Shown: positions 1 through 11,400 of the stretch, piece after piece | Numbering within the stretch: position 1 is the first letter of the stretch | Layout of the letters: every line of letters begins with the position of its first letter | Assembly: GCF_964204645.1 (NCBI RefSeq) | Contig: NC_134035.1 | Location: forward strand, 7,936,501 to 8,000,500 | Source of the DNA: Tubulanus polymorphus | Lineage: Eukaryota; Nemertea; Palaeonemertea; Tubulaniformes; Tubulanidae | Length of the DNA stretch: 64,000 bases | Reading direction: 5' to 3' | Made by a program: the position numbers and the translations under genes | Notes under the pieces: generated by a model | The model's input: the letters and a program-made list of their open reading frames with translations, nothing else | Databases searched by the model: none | What the model was told of the DNA's origin: nothing

Positions 1-1137
1 TACAGATGTTTATACTTTTTCCACTTTAACGTATGATGCACTTACTCGACTAAAACTATCATCAATTAAAAATACAGTCAAACTCAGTTAATCCGTGTCA
101 CTAGGGACTGAGCTTTTTAAGTACAGATTAAGTGATATACGGATAACAGATAATCCGTAATTGATACGAATTAATTATTACCCGTATAAACTATGAATTT
201 AAGTGCACAATCCGTATAATAGCTGGTTGAGCTATCTCTCAAACATTGGACGATTACTACAGTGGAACCACATTCTAACGATCCGTTGGGGGGATAAAAA
301 GTTCATTGTATCCGATGGTTCATTACTTAGATCCATTTCATATAATTTATACATAAAAAGAAAACACCCCCCTGGTGTGACAATGATGGATAAACTTCAG
401 TGTTTTCTGGAGTTTTTAATATTTCCTACTGACCACAAACTACTACACTCATTAGATTACAGATGTTTATACTTTTTCACTTCAAGTGCATGTTCCCGAC
501 AGCTGATACAGGAATTGGGCAACGGGACCATTCATGTGTCTAAGTGAAAATACGGATTATGGAGTACGAATTAGACACAGAATTTTAAAGGGAATAAGGT
601 TACTGAAAAATGAGACCATTTTATTCATACGTAATAGGCACTTATACGGGTTAACCGGATTACCCGAGGTTGACTGTACAGTACACCCGATACACCACCC
701 TCCCATATACTGCCAGGTTTTCTCAATGTACATCACTATATAAATTCATAATAACACACCACCGATATACTGCCTTACTCTCTATACCTCCACCCCGCCT
801 ACCGCCAGGTTTTCTCATTGTACATCACTATACAAATTCATAATAAAACACCCCCGATATACTGCCTTACCCTCTATACCGCCAGGTTTTCTCATTGTAC
901 ATCACTATACAAATTCATAATATAACACCCCAGATATACCGCCTTACTCTCTATACCGTCATCCCCGCTTACTGCCAGGTTTTCTCATTGTACATCTCAA
1001 TACAAATACGTAGTAAAACACCCCCGATATACTGCCTTTCTCTCTATACCGCCAATATCGCCCTGCACCGATATGGGTGGTATATTGGGGGTTTACTATA
1101 TACTGCAGCACGTTCATATCAATGTGTGAAAGCTTAC
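1..1137. other. Last intron of RPL12 (repeat-rich), left edge
   Basis: No exon is recognisable. 200-660 is unique AT-rich DNA with only short chance ORFs. 700-1060 is a minisatellite described separately. By gene order this should be the intron before the terminal RPL12 exon. Confidence 0.6.
700..1060. repeat. Minisatellite, ~77-93 bp units, about 4 copies
   Basis: Recurrent blocks contain GCCAGGTTTTCTCA, then ATTGTACATCACTATACAAATT (first part quoted elsewhere in full only in the sequence), then a run of ACACCCCCGATATACTGCC. The GCCAGG word begins near 712, 804, 881 and 974, so unit lengths alternate between about 77 and 92 bp. It lies in the last RPL12 intron. Confidence 0.85.
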
Positions 1138-4057
1138 CCAAGATTTCCTTGACAGTTCCGGCGAGTTTGACGGCCATACTCCTCTCTCTCATCTGACGCG
1201 CGATAGCGACAATCTCCGAGAACGCAACATCACCAGCGTGTTTAACTGAAGAAATAAACAATTCATGTCACGACCAATTAATTTGTGCGTGTGACTCACG
1301 AAGACGATTCTTGGACCACAGCCAGCTTACTGAGGATTTCATCATGCCGGGTAACCTTCTACTTTCATCTCAAATTCCGAAAGTTAAATTTCGAAAGTTA
1401 AATTTCCAGGTATTAATGATCTCTGTCTTGATGAATAGGACCCCTACGGGAAGGTAGCAGGGTTTCCAGTGGTAAGGCCAGAAGTACTAAGGAGGACATT
1501 TTCGACCCAAAAAGAGGGATTTTTTTACTCGGAAAGCGGTACTTTCCAGTAAAATGGGTCTCCATAAGGGAGCATTTTCGTAATGCCTTTGCCGGAATAC
1601 TAGTCGTGTAGACCAATCATACATTTCAGGGTAATTCCATTGAACAAATTGTATTCAATCTTACTGACAATTGAATTACCAGGCCTAAGTAATAAAATAC
1701 CCCAACAGTCGATTTCGCGACAAAATTGTGCACGAAAATACACAAGAATCAAATTTGGAAGGACTTTCTTATCAAAAGGAAGGACTTAACAGTCAAAAGG
1801 ACAAAGATGTTTGTCCATACTTTTTCCATAAGAAGGACAAAGAAGGACTTGGAAGGACCGCTGTAAACCCTGCGGTAGGGTCGGGATCTCCTCTCAATCT
1901 GCCCCTAGTGCATGTTCAAATTTCTTTCAGAAGTGGACCAGGACCCAGTTTTGCCCATTAATCGAATACTCACTGTTCTTGACCTTCTTTCGGTCACGTG
2001 GAGGTTCCTTCAAGGCTTTAATGATCAGAGATGAAGCACTCGGAACGACTGATACCGTAGCTTGTCGGTTCTGAATCGTCAGTTTGATGGTGATTCTCAA
2101 ACCTTTCCAGTCACCCGTTGCCTTAGCGATATCATCACCAACTTTTTTCGGTGACTGAAAACAAGCAAATAGTGGTGTCATTATAATAAAACATCTTAAA
2201 ACCGCATTCGATGAACATTAATTAACACGAAGCATGTGTTGGCTGAGAAAGCTTCACTGGGGATGGTCGATTGCAGTAGAAAGATTGAAAAGAAAATTTT
2301 AGTAAGGACTAGCAGTGAAACAAGCGCACCAGGAGCCACCAACAGTTTGCTTGACATGTCGGAAGACTGACGATTATAAGCTTATTAGCTCAGAGATAAA
2401 AGCTGAAATCAGAAAATCACAGTTATAAATAACAGCGACTTCATACGAACGAGACATGTTCTCATCACGGCTAATTTTAACATTTTCCATTCACTTGTTT
2501 ACTCCTAGTCTGAATACCAGTCGTCGTTACAGGTTGAACGACGACTAGGTACTAGACTGGTTTCCTCCATACCCGTCTGTCTATGTTGCACATTCATAAT
2601 ATTAACAATTGAATATCCTTGCCAAAATTCAGCTTATTCGAGGAGACCCGAAACATACACTACGTTGTCAAGTCATTTTTATTTTAGACTTAAGGGTGGA
2701 AGCAATTAGCAACCGCCGAAAATATTTCTAATACCTTATTTTTTACATTTTAGCTATCAATTTATTTATTGCGGGATATAACACTTATCGTTTTATCGCG
2801 GATATTGCGATGATTCAAGTATCCATTCAAGTATCTGTTATAATACAGTATCATGAGATGTTATATTCGTAAAGATGAAGTAAGTAAGTGTTCATATTGT
2901 AATTAGCTCAGAGATAAAAGCTAAAATCAGAAAATCACTAAATAGCGATCTCATACGAACGAGACATGTTCTCATCACAGCTAATTCCATTGAGTGACCC
3001 CCAACTTTAGTTATTTTAACCACATTTCATATCTAAAACAGAGTTATGGTCAGGATTAGGTAGAGTGCTATATGTAGTTAAAACATTCAGCGAACCTCAG
3101 CCAGTGGTTCGAAGACTGTTCTATCAGCCGAGGCCTATGGAATTGAGGTATCGGTAGCCGCCCGTCTGGCTTGAAAATTTTCATTATTTCTCATTTTTAT
3201 GTTCTAATTTGTGTTACAATCCAGAAAATGAACATAATGCTAAAAACATATATAAGTCATTGACAAGATGTTTTTCAAATCGATATCTAAGATTTATAAG
3301 TTAGAAGTTTAGATGGCAATGTTGAAGTCTTGATATTTAGGGATCATTATCGGAATGTAACTGTCTTCTCAGTAGTTATTTTGACAGCTGAGCTACCACT
3401 AGCGCCATCTATCAAACATAAATTGAAGCTTTAGCCAGCTTATAGAGGCAAATATCATTGGAATATAGGCTTTTCGGCTTCGCTAATTTTGTGACCCAAA
3501 ATAAGGAATAATGAAAAAAATCCCTCATCAATTCTTGATATTTGATGTGACTATGTAAACTGATACCTTTATTCCATAGGCCTAAATTTGTTCTCCAGAC
3601 ATCGACGCTGTAAATCATCCAATCAGAAAAGCTACTAATTTCTATTTCAACCTGACTTGAGAACATTCCGGTTGGCCTAGCTCAGTCAGTTTTGGTAGTA
3701 CTACCTGATAGAAGTCTTATTGGGACCAGAATGCATTGGCAGCTGACCTAAAATATCATGTTTCCGCTCTACGACGCTGACGAAAAAAGTTGCTGAAAGT
3801 GAAGCCGTGTGCAGAAATTTAACTGCCAAAAACTCACCAAACCGAGGGGACCAATCTTGGGCGCAAGAGTAGACGTAGCACCGACCTCACCACCAGTCGC
3901 TCGCAAATAAACTATAACAAATAAAGAGAAATTCGTTTAACAGCAGTGACAGGTGAAACGTGACGTGCATTGGTTGTTTAAAGCCAGCGAAAAGGCTTCT
4001 AAAATAATAAATTGCCCTACCGATTTTAACTTCATTCGGATCAAACTTCGGGGCCAT
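1138..4057 (-). CDS. RPL12: 60S ribosomal protein L12 (uL11), 3' end outside window
   Basis: Four coding exons read on the minus strand: 4021-4057, 3838-3911, 1974-2154 and 1138-1245. They encode about 133 residues, starting [11 protein letters not shown], then [40 protein letters not shown] and [13 protein letters not shown], and stopping in frame at the conserved TVKEILG. These match the eukaryotic L12 family almost without gaps; the family is about 165 aa. L12 binds the GTPase-centre region of large-subunit rRNA at the base of the stalk. The start fits the family N-terminus and has an A-rich leader. The last exon (the conserved HPHDII region) is not seen between 1 and 1137, so it should lie left of the window. 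All four junctions have GT/AG and keep frame. Intron 2 (2155-3837) hosts two snoRNAs. The ORFs on the other strand at these positions are shadows. Confidence 0.95.
2384..2475 (-). ncRNA. Box C/D snoRNA, U30/SNORD30-like, copy 1
   Basis: Read on the minus strand inside RPL12 intron 2, in the host gene's sense. A C box GTGATGA lies at 2462-2468 and a D box CTGA at 2390-2393. Outside them ATTAGC and GCTAAT can pair as a terminal stem. An internal stretch GTCTCGTTCGT sits just upstream of a degenerate D' box (ATGA). It is complementary to ACGAACGAGAC, a near-universal segment of 18S rRNA. That is the guide type of human U30 (2'-O-methylation near A1383). The boxes, stem and guide are seen in the sequence; the U30 equivalence is from knowledge of the family. 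A second copy lies 430 bp upstream in the transcript. Confidence 0.8.
2901..2986 (-). ncRNA. Box C/D snoRNA, U30/SNORD30-like, copy 2
   Basis: Paralogue of the snoRNA at 2384-2475, in the same RPL12 intron and strand. C box GTGATGA at 2972-2978 and D box CTGA at 2908-2911 are flanked by AATTAGCT and AGCTAATT, a perfect 8-bp terminal stem. The guide GTCTCGTTCGT and the following ATGA (D'-like) are identical to copy 1. The middle of the molecule has diverged by several substitutions and a short indel. Conservation of exactly the boxes, stem and guide argues that both copies are or were functional. Confidence 0.82.
3655..3765 (+). repeat. Partial copy of the large fold-back element in RPL12 intron 2
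   Basis: About 110 bp matching the left arm of the fold-back repeat at 40560-41065. Shared words include TTTCAACCTGACTTGAG, GGCCTAGCTCAGTCAG and TTTTGGTAGTAC. Only one arm is present. Confidence 0.75.
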
Positions 4058-5169
4058 TTTTGTTGTTTCGTTGAAACTGTTGTCTTTAGTAAAAAAAGCT
4101 TTAGGTGTTGGATGAGCGCAGATAGCACACTACCAAAAAAGTTGCACCGTAAAGCACGTAAGCTAATTTACCGGAAGAGGAAGTGTGAGGAATGGGGAGT
4201 TATCTACGATGAAAATTCGACGCAGCCACGTCGAACTAAAAAACCAAACTCGTGACAGCCACGACGAAAGTAAATAATTCGATGAACACTGTAGTTTTTT
4301 CTCACACGGACCTGACCCAACTTGTCCCATCGATTGAAAAAGAAAGCAAAGTATTTCTTGATAGTGGTCAGTGGTAGATAGGCTTCTAGGGGCACTTTTT
4401 ATCGCGTGACCAAGCTACCATGGTTTTTATGATGTAAAGATCATGATCATTGAAATGAAATGAACCACGAATAAAATCTAAATTTCTATGTATTTTTGAA
4501 TGTTGGTCGACTTCTTAGCACTTGCTCCTATCAGCCACAGAGAACTTCTTACGCCGTCGCATTCCAAACCGAAATGAAAGTATAGACCATATAACAAACT
4601 CAGGATTTCATCATAACCTTTTATTTTCATTTCAATGATGCAATTTCAATTCTACAGCTATGTTCTTAAAACGATAAAATGAAATTGTGACAAAAGTATT
4701 TAAAACTTCCAAGAAATCCAAGCATCCAATGTGACAAAAGCAGAACAATAAATGAGCATATCTTGGATTGCTCTTTACCCTGTAGCAAAAATAACGGGGG
4801 TACTATTCTCAACTGTCAGAATACTCTAGAACAAGAATTCTCATCAAAGTTCAGCAAGGTTTATAACAAAAGTCGCCTACCATATATAATGCTAAATACA
4901 GTATAAATCCCATTAATTCATTTTGATGATGAAGGATTTGCGAGCCACAATTTGAGCTGTAATAGGCTACTTTTTCACCAAAAGGGTTGAAAAATAGAAA
5001 AAACAAAATATACCAGTAGCAGTACATTGCATGCACATTTGTTACGTCCATTTTTATGCTATTAGGCAACAAGCATGCAATCAATATAATAAGCACCATT
5101 TATTTTGAGCCAAGTACTACTTACAGTTTCATCAATATATACATATGTCTATATCAATAAAACTAACTT

Positions 5170-5437
<268 letters not shown>

Positions 5438-6644
5438 AACATGTACATATGACAGCAGTTTTTTGCATTGTTTATTTGTTCAGTGTAAGTGATTATAAAA
5501 TTATATTATATTTTGCATGAATTAATTTCAATTCTAGCCACCAAATATATACATACAAACATCTAATATTACTATACAGCAATGCAAAATACACTTTCCT
5601 ATTAGGGAGCATCTCAAAATTTCGATAGTTACTTCAATTGGAATAACTCGCGGAAGGGGGTGGGGGTTAAGGCCTCCTGCGGATTCATGACTGCCGATCT
5701 ATCGATTTATTGCGGTGCAAGATAACATTGAATTGAATTGCAGTTTCAAATATATTACATGCAGTTGATTTAACTGTCTCTCTTTTAGATGTTGGTATTT
5801 TAGATATATTTGACTTTGTTTATAAAATCTATTAGAGTTTAATAGGTTTTCCACTTGTTATTTTGGTATTTAATTTTTCAATTAAAAGTTGTGATCGAAA
5901 TACACTTGTGAGATGTCTTATCTTTCTCTGCGGTCTCTCATTAGAAAATCAATAGTTCCAACTTTGGAATGTGTCTAATCAAAGGGAGGCCGGTTAAAAC
6001 CAATTAGACAGTTATTCTAATTGACGGAACTATAGAAACTTTTAGATGCTCCCTTACATATACCCTATATGGCACTAACGATCCGGCATTTGCCCGACCA
6101 AAAGAGACATGATTTTCTTTTTATTCAAAATTCAATTGTGCCCTTATACCTACAATCTGTTCAATAGACAGTTGCTATCAGTAATTCTACTCAAACCAGT
6201 TTAAAATTTATTTCCATCATTTGTGGCCTCCCTAAGTTTATAAAACTGGCCCTATTTAATCCTTCATTTACTTGGCCCCACTTATTCCAATTATTTCCAT
6301 CGTTAACACAAGCCATAGGTGCGGACAACCTTTTCCCCAAATTGATCGAATAACTAAGTCGACTAATGAAACTAAACCTTAAAGTGAAAATAAATAATAG
6401 GCAGCTAATTGCCTTGTTTTGATTAGACTGATAAAATCACATACACCGGTATCAAATTTAAATATAGTCCCATCCCAGACTACAATCTGTCTGGGAATAC
6501 GACGAGACGGTCACTTAGTAACTAAGGGTTCATACACTTCAGGGCAACTGGAATTCCAGGTATTTTCCAGGAGTTGTCCAGGAGAAAAGTGAAAAATTCC
6601 AGGAGTCACGCAAGCAAAGTGTTGGTTATCTACTAGGCCTATCT

Positions 6645-6905
6645 ATAGCCGCGATCACACGAGCGTTTTTGGCCCTATATGGCCTGTGCCAAATTTGGCC
6701 CAGAACTTATTTGGCCAAAAACGTTGGACTAGGCTCGAGCCAAATTTTGGCACAGGACAAATGATTGCATTTGAATTGCAAATGGAAATGATCCAATTCG
6801 CTTTGTTTAGTATCGAATTTGGTTTGTGAGTGCGCTCTCTATAATTAGGCACAGGCCAAATTTGGCTCGAGCCTGATCCGGGCCAAATCGTCTCCATTGA
6901 TGGCG
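6645..6905. mobile_element. Inverted-repeat element containing 'CCAAATTTGG' words
   Basis: Begins at AGCCGCGATCACACGAGCG. It contains facing copies of TTTGGCACAGG / GCACAGGCCAAATTTGG and GGCTCGAGCC near both ends. A relative with the same GCGATCACAC start lies at 42787-43040 in a NUP160 intron. No coding capacity; it looks like a non-autonomous fold-back element. Confidence 0.6.
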
Positions 6906-7111
6906 GCTATTGATTCTGGTCTTGAAATATTAACATCACTTTCAATGTCACTATATATACACAATCGAGTTTTGTATTAACTGAGCTATGTCGCCCAACC
7001 TTACACGGCCCAGCAGACCCAACTCTTTGATAATGAGGTGCTCTGGCTTTCATGCTAAAACATGAGGGAACCCCTCTGGCTAGCATCACTGTTATGATTC
7101 TATTATTTAAC

Positions 7112-7363
7112 TACGGAAGCCCCTAGGTGACATACGAGATAATTTTTTTCATAATTTCGACTTATTAAGTCGAATTTCGACATAATAAGTTGAATTTCGA
7201 CATGAAAATAAAACTCGAAATTCGACTTAATTAACACGAAATTCGACTTACTATGTCGAAATTCGGCTTATTAAGTCGAAATTCGACTTATTATGTCAAA
7301 ATTCGACTTAATAAGTCAAAATTGTGAAAAAATTTTCTCGTATGTCACCTAGGGGCTTCCGTA
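7112..7363. mobile_element. Fold-back MITE with ~40-bp terminal inverted repeats
   Basis: The left end TACGGAAGCCCCTAGGTGAC is repeated in reverse complement at the right end (GTCACCTAGGGGCTTCCGTA). The middle consists of alternating copies of a ~20-bp word, CGAAATTCGACTTATTAAGT and its complement. About 250 bp, non-coding. Confidence 0.85.
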
Positions 7364-7559
7364 TTTAACCTATTCTAAGTATATCAATTTAACAGTGGTA
7401 GTCCTAGACCTGGGTCCAAGGTCATTATCTGAATTACACAGGTACAATTAACGTATACCTTTATTGTTTAAAACTTTAAGCGTCCATAATTTACTAGCTG
7501 AATAATGGTGACTACTAATTGACTAATTGTGAAGAATTGAGCCAGGTGCTCGATACGGT

Positions 7560-8080
7560 AACAGGTAAAAATCCCCCCAGTAAAATTCCCCCGGTAAATA
7601 TCCCCCCTGGTAAAAATCCCCCATCGGTAAACCCCCCTGATAAAAATTCCCCCCAAATTTGATTTCACAGCAATATTCAACAAAATACTTCAATATTCTT
7701 ATGTTGAAAAACTTTCAAAGTTTTCAAAAATTTCAGATTGTCCCTGATGTTTTTCACGATATTCACTTTGGATAATCAATGACTTTGATCAAGCTACGTG
7801 CATAAAAATGACATTATTCTGTGACTTTTAGGTAGTAAAATGCATAAAAATGATATAATCGTATTTCTGAAAATTTCTAGGAAGAAATCTAGTTTAAAAG
7901 TAATAGCAAAATATCTGTGTACCTATCTATGTACTATGTATTATTGTAAAAAGTATTATAAATTTTCATTCAGGTTTTTTACTTAAATTTGATAGAAAAC
8001 TGAAATTGGAGGGATTTTTACCGTGTGGGATTTTTACTGGGGATATTTACCGGGGGATATTTACCGGGGGGATTTTTACC
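7560..8080. mobile_element. Inverted-repeat element with tandem sub-repeats in its ends
   Basis: The left end (7560-7650) is a string of GGTAAAAATCCCCCC-like units. The right end (8005-8080) is the same string in reverse complement, GGGGGGATTTTTACC. The ~350 bp between them is AT-rich and shows no coding signal. Confidence 0.75.
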
Positions 8081-8199
8081 TTCATTCGCTCTATACACTT
8101 ACATCGTATAGGCACTTCACTAATCATACCTGCACAAACCACACTATGAAAATGAGACTGACCACAATAATTAGAAAAATTTTAGAAACTAGAAAATTT

Positions 8200-8335
8200 T
8201 TAGATGACCAAGATCCTGAAATTCCAGGAGTTTTCCAGGAAAAAGCCCTTAAAAACCCTGAATTTCCAGGAATTCAAGGTCCTGGAATTGATTTTGCTAA
8301 AATTCCAGGAAATCCAGGAGGTGTACAAACCCTGT
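8200..8335. repeat. Imperfect 'TTCCAGGA' repeats
   Basis: Repeated TTCCAGGA/CCTGGAATT words just downstream of PTDSS2. A similar cluster occurs at 6545-6605 and a short one near 35375. The plus-strand ORF here simply translates these repeats. Confidence 0.6.
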
Positions 8336-8476
8336 TTGGACTGTGAAGCTTTGATTATCTATTATTATCATTATTATGATGAACTTATAAAAACGTTTTC
8401 TTTTCCCTGTGTACTATCATTAGCATTATTCTAGACAGATTTGCTGGACTGGATTGTGTGTGGCCAATGTCGATTT

Positions 8477-11400
8477 TTACTCTAGTTTCTGGCCGCGGTT
8501 GTGAAGCTTGTGTTGTTCAGAAACCGCGATGCGTTTATTGTTGTTCATCGGCGACGACGACGAAGTCGAAGCAGCTGCAGCGACCGAGGTCGCGAGATCG
8601 AGGTCCTCGTCTTCGTCGTAATGAGATTCGTCGTGGTTGACATGTATCACATGATCGCGTGTGTCGCGTTTGATATAAAACTTCCAGATCGTCCACGCAA
8701 ACAGAACAGCCAATCCGACGCACCAGAAGATGGTGATGTGTTGCGGCAGCGGTCGCGTCACGAGTTCCCAGTCGAATTTAACAATAATCAGCAACTCAGT
8801 GAATATAATGGCGGCAGTTATCCAAGATTGTCGCCCAATTGTCTTACACTCACTGAAATAACCACAAAACAACTTTTAAATACAAACTAACAGATATCAT
8901 AGTTTATACTTCAGGGATGGATCCGAGTCTACAAAATTTTTTCGGAGTGACACGTTTTTGTCAAGAAAATTTGTTGCATTACCATGCAATAGACTGCCTA
9001 ATATCACCTTGCCTTTTTGGACATCGGAGTGCTTTTTTGCCAACAAGTAGTTTTTTAGGGTTCCGTTTTCAGATTTTATTAGAAGTCGCAAGCTTTCGCT
9101 ACCATCAGGTAACTGATTCAATGGATAAACAACAGTCACACATCCTAAATTCACTCCTGATGCTGGTACTAGTAATCTAGCTTGTGATTTCTACTACCTG
9201 TTTTCACGTTTACTTCGATACAGGTTAACAAGGCTCATCTACGTCACATCTTATTATCATCGTTAGGTGTGGCATTGTTAGTACAGAAGACTACACCTAA
9301 ACTGGTACAGTTGGGACCTTTTTTTTACCGAATTTGACGATTAACAGCTTGACGAACCAGGAGAACCAATATCGGTATCCGAAAATATGGGTTTACTGAA
9401 CTGGCCTGCGTTTTACAAAGCGGTGTTAAGTTATCCCTCTGATAAGAATATTTAACACGGGGAGAGCGATTTATCACCAGGATAGGGCTGGGCTTATCAC
9501 CGCTTTGAAAAACGCAGCCCGGCAATTCAAATGAATAGTATATGACGTTCATCTCTTATTTCATACGATCATCATAGACTGTAGCAAATCACTGAGAGTT
9601 TGCTTCTTCATATTGAATTTCAGACTAATCTTCAATAGTGTTGAGTTTCTCAGAAACTCTGAAACCACTTCTCTCTATTTCGGTTTGCTTATGATGCACT
9701 TGCCCATGAAAACTATGGTCAATTTAGGTCAATGAGTGTAGGTATTCTATGGTTGTACTACATGCGAGTAACAGACCTTATATGAATTGCCTACAGAGAT
9801 AGAAGATCGAAAGTGTTGACTCCTCAGTGCAGAGCCGTTATGGTTTACCAGTTTAGGCGCAGAATCAATGAAAACAAATTCAAAATTTTACCGGATAAGT
9901 CCGATTACCGAATGGAGCGATACCGAACTATTGAAAAACAGAAGCAAATGAAAATCTTATGTTAATTTTACCGAATCAAACGGATTACCGGATTGACCGG
10001 TACCGGTTTAGGCGTAGTGTATTGTGTACTGGGTCTGTACTTACGGATCATCGAGATATTGAAATTGTTCCCGCAAGGCAGTGGCACCCATGAACAAAAA
10101 CAAGAATAATCGAAGCAGATTTATCGTGTGTGGCGGTGGGATCCATAAAACGAACTTCAGATAGAACGTGTTCAACTCAGCGAGTAGAAACTATAATATA
10201 ATCGAGAACATTTTTTGATGGAAAATTTTCAATTTTTTATCAAATTTCTGATGAAACTATTACTTTTGTCCATAAAGAATTCAAAGGCGTACGTACCATT
10301 GCTATTATAAATAGAGTGACACACCATCGTTTTAAACTGGCAGTTGGATGCCAGTTGAAATCCAACCAACTGTATGGACTAAACTGTAACGCAAAACGTT
10401 TTAGTTTTCCACTGAAAATTAAAGATTTGTTACAGCCACACTCAATTCATTTGGACCACAAAAATACGATGACTAAGACGAAATTCCAACTAAAACTAAA
10501 GAAATTCAGACTTTAGAATAGAATTCTATTTGAAAATGAGAAGAATAGAATGGAAGCAAACATCATCTTCTGACTGGACAGTTGATCTGACTAGCGAATT
10601 GTTCACAGTAATCTGTTCGCGTTGTTTTAACAAATAAAAATCCACAGTTAGATCTGTAAAACAGTTTATTTTCTTGACAATTTTGAGGCTTTAACTAAGC
10701 CCCATCATCAGAACAAAAACACAAAAAAAACTAAAAACACAAAAAAAAATGTGTTTTTGTTCCTCTGATGATGGGGCTTAGTTAAAGCCTCGAAACTGTC
10801 AAGATAATAAACTGATCTAACTGTGGGTTTTTATTTGTTAACTCTACACTGAGATAGATATCATTTAATTGCAGTTTAGTGTAGTTTTGTTTGTTGCACT
10901 CACCTGTAGCTCGGTATATTCCACAGTCCTTGCCAATGATACGGTTTCATCGATAGATAATGCAACGTTTTCATTCCACAATAAATTCCGAGGCCATTAC
11001 ACACCAACGCATCCATGATCCACTAGAAACATTCATAAAATATCCGTCCATTAATGAAGAGATTGAAATTTTACCATGACACGTAGTAATATTTTCCATG
11101 GAGAGAAGATGGTTGAGACAAACGCCTTAAACTAGTGGTCCAGGGACACCAAGATGACAAATACATGAAATATGACAATTTCAATTTTCGACGCCCCTCT
11201 AGTGAACATATACAGAAATCAGACTCAAAATCTACTGCAATGATAGAACATATCATGAGCATTTTTGGAATCAAAGATGGCCACGCCAGTCAACCATCTT
11301 CAATGGCATTATAAGCAAGATTCGTCTACTGATACATTAGGCATCAAAGATTCTCATATGAAAAGAAATTCTCTTCTTAAAATACATTCGCAGATATAGG

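Noticed and set aside
3953-4255. 100-aa plus ORF opposite the RPL12 start
   Set aside because: Antisense to RPL12 exon 1 and its promoter; not recognised and no independent support.
8897-9154. 85-aa minus ORF between PTDSS2 exons
   Set aside because: Intronic, not conserved in PTDSS2, and lacks flanking splice signals in a compatible phase.
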